Part shown: positions 18,135 through 26,407 of the stretch, piece by piece
How the letters are laid out: the number at the start of each line of letters is the position of its first letter
Numbering within the stretch: position 1 is the first letter of the stretch
Origin: Bacteroidota bacterium
GTDB lineage: Bacteria > Bacteroidota > Bacteroidia > Sphingobacteriales > Sphingobacteriaceae
Reading direction: 5' to 3'
Assembly: GCA_023450085.1 (NCBI GenBank)
Contig: JAEXHI010000018.1
Coordinates: forward strand, 1-64,000
DNA length: 64,000 bases
The notes under the pieces: model-generated
Told to the model about the DNA's origin: nothing
The model's database searches: none
Seen by the model: only the letters and a program-made list of their open reading frames with translations
Position numbers and translations under genes: made by a program

Positions 18135-18159
18135 TTTGTTTAGAATGATTCTAAACAAA
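18135..18159. promoter_or_regulatory. Fur-like operator palindrome
   Basis: A perfect 12-1-12 inverted repeat: TTTGTTTAGAAT, G, ATTCTAAACAAA. The inner 7-1-7 (TTAGAAT-n-ATTCTAA) agrees with the classical Fur core TGATAAT-n-ATTATCA at 5 of 7 positions per half. It lies in the promoter spacer of the sigma gene heading the heme-uptake block. The rest of the 18160-18407 gap holds no clear gene; a 26-codon frame at 18297-18377 is unsupported. Confidence 0.75.
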
Positions 18160-18407
18160 ATTCAAAATTTAGTTTGGGTGATGGGAAAGTAAGAGTTGGC
18201 AGGTTGGGGAAATACTGCGCTATTAAGGTTATCACATGGCTGAAAACCTATTATTTAAAAGTTTGATTTACTTCTAATACTCGTTATATTTAGCGAATGA
18301 AACGCCATCTCATCTACCTAACTCCATTATCTCCAGCAAGTATGGTACATTGTTATTCAATCTACATATTGCTTTAAAACCTACCCCTTTTAGTAAAAAG
18401 CCTAAAC

Positions 18408-21400
18408 ATGAAAAAACACCTGAAATATATAGAAGGCAATTCCGACAAATTCTGGCAAATTGAAACTAGCGACCTAAGTTATACGGTTACTTATGGTAAA
18501 AACGGCACTAATGGTACTTCACAAATTAAGCAATTTACTACTGCTGACGAATGTATAAAGGCTGCTGAAAAATTGTTAAATGAGAAAATTAAAAAAGGTT
18601 ACTCTGAAACTGGAGAAGTAATAGCTGTTATTGGTAAAACACAGATAGCAAATGGAAAGAATATAGATAAACAGGCTATCATTACTGAATACGATCAAAT
18701 TCTTAAATCAAAAAACATAAATGCCTTACTGCCTTTTCTTGAACTTTATGCAAAAGGAAATATAGAACTTCTCAAAAGACACATTAAAACGCAAAAGCGT
18801 TATTATATGACTTTTGTGGATCTCAGTAAAGAACCTAACTTCAAAACAGATCACTGGGGCACTCGCGGAGACGAAAATCAAAAAGCGATCCTGACACTGA
18901 GTGCAATAGCGATATTCAACAAGTCTGATTTACTTACTTGGAATGAAGTAATAGACCAGTTAACAAAAGCGAAATCTCCTGAAGTAATTGAGATCTTACG
19001 CTGGGCCAAACCTAATTGGATTTCAGAACTATTGTTAGATAGAATAAGGAAAAATGAGTGGCAAAATATTCCCTATCAAACCTTACGCTTTTTAGAAGCG
19101 GAAGGCTTATTGACCTACGAGCCAGAATTGTATGCACGAAGTATTGCCCAGTTCAACGAATGGTCTGCTAAGATTAGTAATACACAGTATATAGACTATA
19201 TTATAAATGATGAGGTTGCTTACCTACGAGACGTACCGACTGTTTTTGAATACGAAACTTGGGTACAAAACAGCTACTTCAGGTTAGATAAAAATGCGCC
19301 GTACGACCAATACAACACTTGGGAAATTATTTTCACTAAACTACTCGAGAGCAATAAAATAACCAGAGACTATTTTATAGAGCAAAGTATATTGATACAA
19401 ACTAAAGATTGGAACAATAATCTCAAATCTTTCTTTAGGAAACGACTGGCAGAATTAATACCCTCTACGGCAGAACTACTCAATTGCCAAGAACAACTTT
19501 TTAACTGCCTGCAACACTCCTACAGTCCAATTGTAAATTGGGCTACAGATTTTGTGAAAAAAATATATGATTCACCATCATTCAATGCTAATTCCTTTTT
19601 AGACTGGGTAGCACCAACAATGATGAGCAATGATCATAAAGGCAGTATTAAAAGCTTGCTCGGCATTTTAGAAAAACTGGCAAAGTTACATCCTAAACTA
19701 GCTCCTCAAATTAGCTCACTCATTGCAGACAGTTACATAGTTCCAGACCTAAGCTTACAAGAAAAAGCGACAAAAATTCTACTGAAGATTGCAAAAACAA
19801 CTGATCTGGAATTAACGGATAAACTGAACACTTATAGCAGTTTGATGCTCGGTCAAACCAAAACTGCACTTGCAGCTTACCTCAATGAAGATACCGTTAC
19901 CTCCAACAGCGAAGAAGGCTTTCATTACGAATACCTACCACCCAATGTTGACGTACTAAACCACCCCATTTCGTTACCCCAAGATTGGAATGACATCTTT
20001 CTACTCTTTGGGAAATTCATCAGTAGTAATGAAATTGCAGATGCCGAAGTGTTGCTGAACGCATTCATCACCCAATATCACCTATTCCCTGCCGATTACC
20101 AACGCCAATTGCAACCATATTTACAACAACTTGAAAAAAAGTATTTCGATAGTATCAATAAAGCTTACTTGTCGGTATTCTTACAACAAAAGGTTAGCAA
20201 TTACCAAGATCAATTCAAAGTACGAATAGGTGATTATCATAAAATTAAGACGCTACTATTAATTAGACCTCTGCTTTATACTGCTCAAGACTTAATTAAT
20301 ACCGGCAAACAATTGCCTTTACTTTCCTTCCCAAGTCACTATCCATACTGGATTGCACCAAAGATATTGATAGAACGTTTAATAGCATATATCAAAAATG
20401 GTGTAGCTATAGACAAGCTGGATCTGAGCATAGCCATTAGCCGCATGCCAAGAGTACAAACAGCCGAAGCTATCCCACTACTTTCGCAACTAAGTGGTGA
20501 TCTTAAAGACCTAATGGCATTCTGTTTAGGAACAAATAGCGAAATCAACCTAAAACCGCAAAGCTTATTTAAACAGCTATTGGGCAAGGTTTCTACCAAT
20601 GTTAAACATGAAAATATTGAAGCTGTTTGGGCCACTGCAGCTCGCACCTTTTACCCAAGCTCAATATTTGGAACTTTTGAACATACTGGCTTAAGTAAAG
20701 TACCATTTGTAGTAGCTCCCTACCATCCTCATATCAGTGTACAAGAAAAATGGAATGAATATCAAAACTATTTCACCAAAAAAATGGAGCGTAGCGAATC
20801 GTGGCAAGAGCTAGTTTTTGAGGAGATTTCATTCTCCATGCCACCGCCCTATTTCTTATATGCGCAAGATTTAATGGGAAAAAAGAACACATGGAATTAC
20901 TTTATGGAAAGTGAGGGCAATGTAGCTTATTGGAATAGCTTAATGCCTCAAAACAATGATGCACTTGCACTTTACCTTTTACGTTCCACTTGCATTACTG
21001 CTAACGGTGGTGCTGGCAATGACTTAAAAGGTTTTCTTACCATCATAAATAGTGAAGGCTTTAAATTCTCTGAACTTTCCACACTTCTTTTCGCTTGTAT
21101 CTGTTTCCAAGAAAAGAAAGAGGTTAGATTAATGGCTTCAGAAGTATTGATCAATCTAGTGGAAAAACAAGCCATTGACATCTCTGTATTCGCAAAAAAA
21201 ATAGCCTTTCTAACTTATCACAAGTATGGCCCTTTTTCACGCATGATAGAAAGTACGGAAGCTTTAAAAGAATTTTCCGCTGTACATCAAAGCGCTTATC
21301 TACTATTGGTTGAAAGCTTTCTAGCAAGTCTTAAGGTTGGCGACAAATTACCTACTAATTTCAAGAAACTAGTGGAACACTATGTGGATGTACTTTACAA

Positions 21401-21500
21401 AACCAAACAACAACCTAGCGTACAAGCAATTGCTTTCTTTACACACTGGAAGGAAAATAGTACCTTAAAAAATCTAATCAAACAAATATTAGCACCATAA
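18408..21500 (+). CDS. WGR-domain protein with long helical-repeat (DUF6493-like) region
   Basis: 1030 aa, no signal peptide, so cytoplasmic. Residues 1-75 form a WGR domain (MKKHLKYIEGNSDKFWQIE, TVTYGKNGTNG, then FTTADECIKAAEKLLNEKIKKGY), a module that in PARPs helps bind nucleic acid and communicates with partner domains. The remaining about 900 residues are largely alpha-helical and resemble the DUF6493 family often seen beside SWIM zinc-finger genes; this match is from memory. A SWIM gene follows after 2 bp. In E. coli the yeh/molR locus likewise groups WGR, SWIM, MoxR ATPase and VWA proteins; here the ATPase and VWA partners are absent nearby. Function unknown. Confidence 0.8.
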   Translation: MKKHLKYIEGNSDKFWQIETSDLSYTVTYGKNGTNGTSQIKQFTTADECIKAAEKLLNEKIKKGYSETGEVIAVIGKTQIANGKNIDKQAIITEYDQILKSKNINALLPFLELYAKGNIELLKRHIKTQKRYYMTFVDLSKEPNFKTDHWGTRGDENQKAILTLSAIAIFNKSDLLTWNEVIDQLTKAKSPEVIEILRWAKPNWISELLLDRIRKNEWQNIPYQTLRFLEAEGLLTYEPELYARSIAQFNEWSAKISNTQYIDYIINDEVAYLRDVPTVFEYETWVQNSYFRLDKNAPYDQYNTWEIIFTKLLESNKITRDYFIEQSILIQTKDWNNNLKSFFRKRLAELIPSTAELLNCQEQLFNCLQHSYSPIVNWATDFVKKIYDSPSFNANSFLDWVAPTMMSNDHKGSIKSLLGILEKLAKLHPKLAPQISSLIADSYIVPDLSLQEKATKILLKIAKTTDLELTDKLNTYSSLMLGQTKTALAAYLNEDTVTSNSEEGFHYEYLPPNVDVLNHPISLPQDWNDIFLLFGKFISSNEIADAEVLLNAFITQYHLFPADYQRQLQPYLQQLEKKYFDSINKAYLSVFLQQKVSNYQDQFKVRIGDYHKIKTLLLIRPLLYTAQDLINTGKQLPLLSFPSHYPYWIAPKILIERLIAYIKNGVAIDKLDLSIAISRMPRVQTAEAIPLLSQLSGDLKDLMAFCLGTNSEINLKPQSLFKQLLGKVSTNVKHENIEAVWATAARTFYPSSIFGTFEHTGLSKVPFVVAPYHPHISVQEKWNEYQNYFTKKMERSESWQELVFEEISFSMPPPYFLYAQDLMGKKNTWNYFMESEGNVAYWNSLMPQNNDALALYLLRSTCITANGGAGNDLKGFLTIINSEGFKFSELSTLLFACICFQEKKEVRLMASEVLINLVEKQAIDISVFAKKIAFLTYHKYGPFSRMIESTEALKEFSAVHQSAYLLLVESFLASLKVGDKLPTNFKKLVEHYVDVLYKTKQQPSVQAIAFFTHWKENSTLKNLIKQILAP

Positions 21501-21502
21501 AA

Positions 21503-22852
21503 ATGACAGACTTACAATATAGCTACTCAGGTGTTTCTACCTTTACTAAAACAAAGGGCATTAATAGCTTAGTCTTGGCCCATCAAACAGAAATACAAAA
21601 TGTAAATAATATTCCTTGCTTTTTTTGGGGTAACCTTACCGATCCTTATGTAACGGCAAAATGTTGGAGCACTATAGCAAAAGTTGTACGTAGCAGTTTT
21701 GGTCCAATACCTCCAAGTTTACGTGACCCCATCGTATCTGCCGGTACAGAGAAAATAAGATTTGAAGGCTTTTCTTCATGTAATGGCGTTTATGTACGCT
21801 TAGATATGAAACCCGAAGCCATAGATGGCGAATTTATTGCCAACGGAACCACCAATGTAGATTTTAATGAACCGATGCTCAATGCCTTAAATGCCATACA
21901 AAAAAATGAGCGTGTTACCTTGGCTGTTGGCCAAAAGGATATGCAGGTAATTACCAACAAAACCAAAGTAGTAGAAAAGAAAGTTAGCTTACCTACACGA
22001 TGGATCAAGGGGCTCACTAGCGTACAGCTTTACCTTGCTGATATGACCCACAAATTTCAGCTATCTAAAATTCAAACTATCCAGCTATTCCACGGACTTC
22101 CCAAGGGAAATGTTAAAAGCGATTTCTACATCAGTAATAGAGCTGGCCGCTTTATGTTTTCTACTTTAGTTACCAATGATGCAGTTCGTATTGGAGGGAT
22201 TCATCGTTTGCGTTTACTTGAAAGTGTGTTACCGTTAGCAGATCAATTGTTTATTTATGAATCTGCCGATAAACAAACTGCGGCCTTTGTATGTGAATTT
22301 GGTAAAATGCAATTACTGATGGCCTTTTCTCCAGATGCCTTTAGAGGGTTTTCTGGCGAAGGAAAAGCATTAGATCAACTTACTGAAAATTTACCAATGG
22401 AATGGGTGTATGGCTTAAATGGATTATTGAAAGCTAATGAAACTTTTAACCCAACATTAATTTCTATCGATCATGATATTGACTTTGGTACTGTAGACCA
22501 GCTTACCGCAAATTTATCTTCAATAGGCTTGTTAGGTTATGACCTTATGGATCAAAATCATTTTTACAGACAGCTACCATTTAAAACGGAACGTATTTTA
22601 AGCTTAAATCCAAGATTAAAAAATGCCAAAAAATTGCTTGCGGAACAAGAAGTCAAAGTGATTAAAAATGACCAAGGCAATATAGAAGCAGAAGTAAAAG
22701 GCAGTAATGTTACACATAGAGTACAACTGACATCACAACACCAACATTGTACTTGCGAATGGTTTACCACCTACCAAGGAAAAAGAGGTATTTGTAAACA
22801 TATTTTAGCCGTAAAAATGTTAAGTTCCAGCATCACATCTACGGAATCATAA
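21503..22852 (+). CDS. SWIM zinc-finger protein
   Basis: 449 aa, cytoplasmic. The C-terminus holds a clear SWIM finger, Cys416-x-Cys418-x12-Cys431-x-His433 (HCTCEWF...GICKHILAV). The preceding 400 residues match no domain I know. It starts 2 bp after the WGR gene and is almost surely cotranscribed and functionally coupled. SWIM fingers bind nucleic acid or proteins. Equivalent WGR/SWIM pairs occur with MoxR-VWA genes in other bacteria, in loci suspected of stress or conflict roles; no direct function can be read here. Confidence 0.85.
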   Translation: MTDLQYSYSGVSTFTKTKGINSLVLAHQTEIQNVNNIPCFFWGNLTDPYVTAKCWSTIAKVVRSSFGPIPPSLRDPIVSAGTEKIRFEGFSSCNGVYVRLDMKPEAIDGEFIANGTTNVDFNEPMLNALNAIQKNERVTLAVGQKDMQVITNKTKVVEKKVSLPTRWIKGLTSVQLYLADMTHKFQLSKIQTIQLFHGLPKGNVKSDFYISNRAGRFMFSTLVTNDAVRIGGIHRLRLLESVLPLADQLFIYESADKQTAAFVCEFGKMQLLMAFSPDAFRGFSGEGKALDQLTENLPMEWVYGLNGLLKANETFNPTLISIDHDIDFGTVDQLTANLSSIGLLGYDLMDQNHFYRQLPFKTERILSLNPRLKNAKKLLAEQEVKVIKNDQGNIEAEVKGSNVTHRVQLTSQHQHCTCEWFTTYQGKRGICKHILAVKMLSSSITSTES

Positions 22853-22891
22853 TCAATCTTTACAAAGAAATTGGCTCGTTGATTTGGAAAG

Positions 22892-23503
22892 ATGAACTTA
22901 AATATGAAGGCATTAGTAATGAATTATCTGATTCAAAAATTCTCCCAAGCAAATAGATTAAGCTATATCACAATCTGCCTGCTGGCAATATGCTTGTGCG
23001 TTAGCTCATGTAGCAATAATTCTAAAAGCACTTCAATTCCCCTAAAAAAGGACCCAATAGAGTTTCGTAATAGCAATTATGTGCTATGTGATACTTGTAC
23101 TATGACGATATTAATGCATCATGAGGAATGCACTGACTGTGGTGAAATTATCGTAGATAGTGGTACAATATATTTGACCAATACGATATTGAAAAAAGCA
23201 GAAAAGCTGCCAGTTCCCATAGATAGTTCAAATATATTTTCATGGCCAGCGAACAGGGTTTCACTAACGGACTTGTATTTTGAGGACAAGCATTATTTCA
23301 AAAAATTATACACAGATACAGTCAATTACAAAGACCTGTATAAGGTTTTTAGACTTAAAGGCAGAATTACAGATATTGGACGGCGAAAATTAAGCAACGG
23401 AGTAGTTTCAACTTCTCCATCATTGTTTTTTAGGGTAGAACATGCAACTGAAGTTGATACAGGATATTTCAAAAAGATTACATCTAATCCAACCAGTCCA
23501 TGA
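22892..23503 (+). CDS. Cys-rich lipoprotein of unknown function
   Basis: 203 aa from ATG 22892; in-frame ATGs at 22904 and 22919 are alternatives. A hydrophobic stretch LSYITICLLAICLCVSSC gives a lipobox with Cys40. The early mature part has CDTC and, 16 residues on, CTDCGE, a pair of CxxC knuckles suggestive of metal binding or disulfides. The remainder has no recognisable family. It follows the SWIM gene by 39 bp; cotranscription is possible but a functional link is doubtful, since it is exported and its neighbours are cytoplasmic. Confidence 0.6.
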   Translation: MNLNMKALVMNYLIQKFSQANRLSYITICLLAICLCVSSCSNNSKSTSIPLKKDPIEFRNSNYVLCDTCTMTILMHHEECTDCGEIIVDSGTIYLTNTILKKAEKLPVPIDSSNIFSWPANRVSLTDLYFEDKHYFKKLYTDTVNYKDLYKVFRLKGRITDIGRRKLSNGVVSTSPSLFFRVEHATEVDTGYFKKITSNPTSP

Positions 23504-23601
23504 TGAGCGAATATAGATTGTACAACATGATATTTTATGGTTAACTATATAAACAACATCCCACGAACACCTTATCCCCTCTTTATATTGTAAAACATCA
23601 C

Positions 23602-25149
23602 CTACTTAAAGATATTCATCTTCTCGTTGTATATCGGGCTTTGGATATCTAAGAAATTTAAGACACTATGGAACACGTTGTTTTGCGAAACTTCTTTATT
23701 TGGTTTTAGCTTCCTTTCGCTGTTCTCCGACGTCCAGACAATAAACGGCACTTCATATTGCTCTTTAGGGGCAAAGCTGATTGGAACTCCATGCATATAC
23801 AGGTTTTTCTCACCAAGAGATTCCCCATGGTCGGAAACAAAGAGCATTGCACTTTTATATTCCTTTAGCTGCCTTAAGTCTTCAATAATTTTGTGCAGAA
23901 TATAATCCGTGTAAACTATCGTATTATCGTAAGCATTCACCAACTCCTCCTGTGAGCACTTGGAAAGCTCTACGCTATTACATACTGGTTTAAAAACTTC
24001 AAATTGCGGAGGATATTTCTTGCTATAAGTTGGTCCATGGCTTGTACTGGTATGCAGCACAATAAGGATTTTGTTCTTTTTACTGGCCAAAATCTGCTCT
24101 TTAAGGCCAGTCAACAACACTTCGTCATAGTTACACCCCTCGCCTTTACAATTCGCTCTCAACGATTCGTCCCTCTGATAATTGTCTATATGCACTGGCG
24201 GCTCTCCCCAATTGCTAGTTCTCCATACTACTTCCACCCCGTTCCTGTACAAATAGTTAGGTAAAATTTCATATAGCTGATCAGAATTTTCGTGTTCTAG
24301 GATACATTTCACTCCCGCAGTAGTATAGGTGGCACAAGAGGAAGCATTGAAATGGAACAGTCCAGGGGTTTTGGAAAGTAAAGGGTTAGTGTTCTTTTTG
24401 TATCCATACAAAGAAAAATTCTCGCTTCTTGCCGATTCACCAATAACCAAAATCACTACAGACTTTTCATTATCCTTAATGGTAGCATTAGGCAAAAGAA
24501 TCTCCTTTTTATTCTCCTGCTGTTTATGAATATAAAAACGTGAAATATTAACCGTATAAGACCATGGCATAGCCAATCCGCCCAACTGCTTTGAATATTT
24601 GTCAATCCATAGCCAATTGCTGGCATTGGCAAAACCAACAATAGCCATAAAGGAAAGGGCAATGGAACAAGCGATCAAAAATGTTTTCAGCTTTGTCTTT
24701 ATGATTTTTACTTTAACGATATAGATACTCGGTAATACGCCCAATAACAATACGTACAACACCAGTTTTATGGAAAAGAAACTACTTGCTTCGGCATAGT
24801 TGGTATTTAAAACATTGCCAATCATCGTTTCGTCTATAATGGTTCCGTAGGTATTGATAAAATAAACACATACCGCATTAAGCACAAAGGACAGTACCAA
24901 TAACGTTTTTCCCCCTCTACGAGAGAGAGAAAATACTAAAAGAAAGATGAAGGCATTTGCTACGATCATTAATGCCACCAAACTAATGACGACCATTATT
25001 CCATTCAGACTTCCATAATCAAGGTTTGCAAAAACAAACCTGAAAAAAGGAAAATGGAAAAGTATCAGGTTCGCCACGCTCATTAGCAAGGCAAAATGGA
25101 TCAATTTTAGACTAAAAAAACGTGCTGGATTCAGCTTATCTCTTAACAT
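23602..25149 (-). CDS. Phosphoethanolamine transferase, EptA/MCR type
   Basis: 515 aa from ATG 25147-25149; an upstream in-frame TTG at 25158 is less likely. Five hydrophobic segments fill the first about 175 residues, then a periplasmic sulfatase-fold domain. Metal and active-site motifs are visible: VIGESAR, the nucleophile segment Cys272-ATYT-Thr at 276-TAGVK-Cys282 (same spacing as the Cys-flanked catalytic Thr of MCR-1), and SDHGESLGE. The family adds phosphoethanolamine to lipid A, lowering polymyxin binding. The gene overlaps the 3' end of a PAP2 phosphatase gene by 14 bp, the same pairing as lpxE-eptA of Helicobacter pylori, where dephosphorylation precedes transfer. Precise lipid A position is inferred. 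Confidence 0.9.
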   Translation of the reverse strand: MLRDKLNPARFFSLKLIHFALLMSVANLILFHFPFFRFVFANLDYGSLNGIMVVISLVALMIVANAFIFLLVFSLSRRGGKTLLVLSFVLNAVCVYFINTYGTIIDETMIGNVLNTNYAEASSFFSIKLVLYVLLLGVLPSIYIVKVKIIKTKLKTFLIACSIALSFMAIVGFANASNWLWIDKYSKQLGGLAMPWSYTVNISRFYIHKQQENKKEILLPNATIKDNEKSVVILVIGESARSENFSLYGYKKNTNPLLSKTPGLFHFNASSCATYTTAGVKCILEHENSDQLYEILPNYLYRNGVEVVWRTSNWGEPPVHIDNYQRDESLRANCKGEGCNYDEVLLTGLKEQILASKKNKILIVLHTSTSHGPTYSKKYPPQFEVFKPVCNSVELSKCSQEELVNAYDNTIVYTDYILHKIIEDLRQLKEYKSAMLFVSDHGESLGEKNLYMHGVPISFAPKEQYEVPFIVWTSENSERKLKPNKEVSQNNVFHSVLNFLDIQSPIYNEKMNIFK

Positions 25150-25963
25150 AAAGGACAATCATCTTATACAAAGAAACAACAAGGCTTCCAGCGGCCAGAT
25201 AGAATATCCATAGATGCTCATTAGCTATTCTATTGATGATCACTATAGCTAGTGCCAAGAACAGTAAAATAAATACTGGATAGCACTTCTTAAGTCTGAA
25301 CCACTCCCAAACCTTGTATTTCTGGGTGATAAAGATACCGATTAGTCCCGAAATATATCCTACGATACAGCCCGTAATAACATCTAATGGATAATGTGCT
25401 CCCACCCCAACTCTTGTAGAGGCCAGAACTAGCCCCGCAATAATGACAAGTGAAGACCATAGGATCTTGTATTTGGTTTGTTGAGGCATTAATCCAAACA
25501 ACAAAACGGTGAGTGTTGTAAAAACAGTAATAGAGTGTCCTGAGGGTAGACTATTGTTACCGGATAATGTCTGCCCTACAATAAAGAACTTATTGCTACC
25601 GAACATTGCAGCAGGCCTAGGCACTGAAAATAGCCATTTCAGGAAACAAGTCAACACTAGGGATGCCAATGATCCCGATATCAAAGCCTCCCATAATTTG
25701 GGCGCATAGGGTACAAAAATTCCCAGCAGAGATAGCACAATGAATAAGTCTCCAAACTGGGTAAGGTTGTATTCCACTCCTGGATACCTGCCAAGTTTCT
25801 CATTAAGATAAAAGAAAGCATCCTTTTGGACTTTCACATAACCTTCAACCCCTAATGCACTACGGCTAAATAGGAACAAAAAAAGCATAGCCAACATAAA
25901 CATTGGCAGCAAAAACAGAGTAGGCTTAAGCCTTGAATAATTTGTAAGTAGATTGGATACCAT
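25136..25963 (-). CDS. PAP2-family membrane phosphatase (LpxE-like position)
   Basis: 275 aa from ATG 25961-25963; the frame continues to a TTG at 25999, but that region contains the promoter box. Membrane protein with about six hydrophobic segments and all three PAP2 motifs: KWLFSVPRP, PSGHS, and STRVGVGAHYPLD. PAP2 enzymes hydrolyse lipid phosphates or undecaprenyl diphosphate. Overlap with the phosphoethanolamine transferase gene favours a lipid A phosphatase role; undecaprenyl pyrophosphate phosphatase or PgpB-like activity is the alternative. A three-copy 11-bp operator array precedes it. Confidence 0.87.
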   Translation of the reverse strand: MVSNLLTNYSRLKPTLFLLPMFMLAMLFLFLFSRSALGVEGYVKVQKDAFFYLNEKLGRYPGVEYNLTQFGDLFIVLSLLGIFVPYAPKLWEALISGSLASLVLTCFLKWLFSVPRPAAMFGSNKFFIVGQTLSGNNSLPSGHSITVFTTLTVLLFGLMPQQTKYKILWSSLVIIAGLVLASTRVGVGAHYPLDVITGCIVGYISGLIGIFITQKYKVWEWFRLKKCYPVFILLFLALAIVIINRIANEHLWIFYLAAGSLVVSLYKMIVLYVKR

Positions 25964-25984
25964 TTTCCGCTCTTTTGGAATAAA

Positions 25985-25992
25985 CAAAGTAA
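25985..25992 (-). promoter_or_regulatory. Probable -7 element of the PAP2-eptA operon
   Basis: On the minus strand TTACTTTG differs from TAnnTTTG at one position. It lies 21 bp upstream of the ATG and 6 bp downstream of the direct-repeat array. An imperfect box fits an activator-dependent promoter. Confidence 0.5.
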
Positions 25993-25998
25993 GATACA

Positions 25999-26031
25999 AA
26001 TTCTGAAGAAATCCTGAAGAAATTCTGAACT
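25999..26031 (-). promoter_or_regulatory. Three 11-bp direct repeats, OmpR/PmrA-type operator
   Basis: Three adjacent 11-mers on the minus strand: AGTTCAGAATT, TCTTCAGGATT, TCTTCAGAATT (consensus TCTTCAGAATT). Exact 11-bp phasing of half-sites is typical of OmpR/PhoB-class response regulators, for example the PmrA box, which controls lipid A modification genes in enterobacteria. The remainder of the 26032-26237 gap shows no gene. Confidence 0.65.
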
Positions 26032-26237
26032 AAACTTATTAGATCTTTCCAATATTGAAGACATTCGAAAAGAAAGCACTTTTTACGCCTACTGTAATCC
26101 GCTTATTTAATATTTTGGATGCGAATTATAGCTAAAGGGATATATGGTAAGGAGGCAATTAAAACACCCCAATATAATACTGGCAATCAAAGAAAAATTA
26201 TGCTTTCATGAAGCATTTTTTGAAGCCAAATATAAAA

Positions 26238-26264
26238 AAGCCTTTAGCGAATAGCTAAAGGCTT
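26238..26264. terminator. Bidirectional hairpin terminator
   Basis: Arms AAGCCTTTAGC (26238-26248) and GCTAAAGGCTT (26254-26264), 5-nt loop, with T-runs on both strands. No gene ends immediately beside it; the nearest minus-strand gene ends at 26408 and has its own hairpin between. Confidence 0.75.
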
Positions 26265-26339
26265 TGGTTTTTTCACCGGTTAAGAGGAGTATTTTGAATA
26301 TTTAAATCGCTTTTTAATACTTATAGAGCCAAATCAAAA

Positions 26340-26366
26340 AAAGGATTGCTCTTAAAGCAATCCTTT
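26340..26366 (-). terminator. Terminator after the NHL-repeat gene (copy of the tRNA terminator)
   Basis: Arms AAAGGATTGCT and AGCAATCCTTT around CTTAA, then a T-run on the minus strand. The hairpin and about 25 bp beside it (AAATCTGATTAGCGTCCCTAAC at 26382-26403 area) closely match the region just past tRNA-Arg at 28186-28245. Confidence 0.85.
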
Positions 26367-26407
26367 CAAAAATCAGAAGTAAATCTGATTAGCGTCCCTA
26401 ACTGACG

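Noticed and set aside
18297..18377. 26-codon frame before the WGR gene
   Set aside because: Only a weak TATATTTA box upstream and no family; kept out because chance frames of this size are common.
26238..26264. Small regulatory RNA ending at the bidirectional hairpin
   Set aside because: No promoter box or conserved structure could be seen in 26032-26237; recorded only as a terminator-like hairpin.
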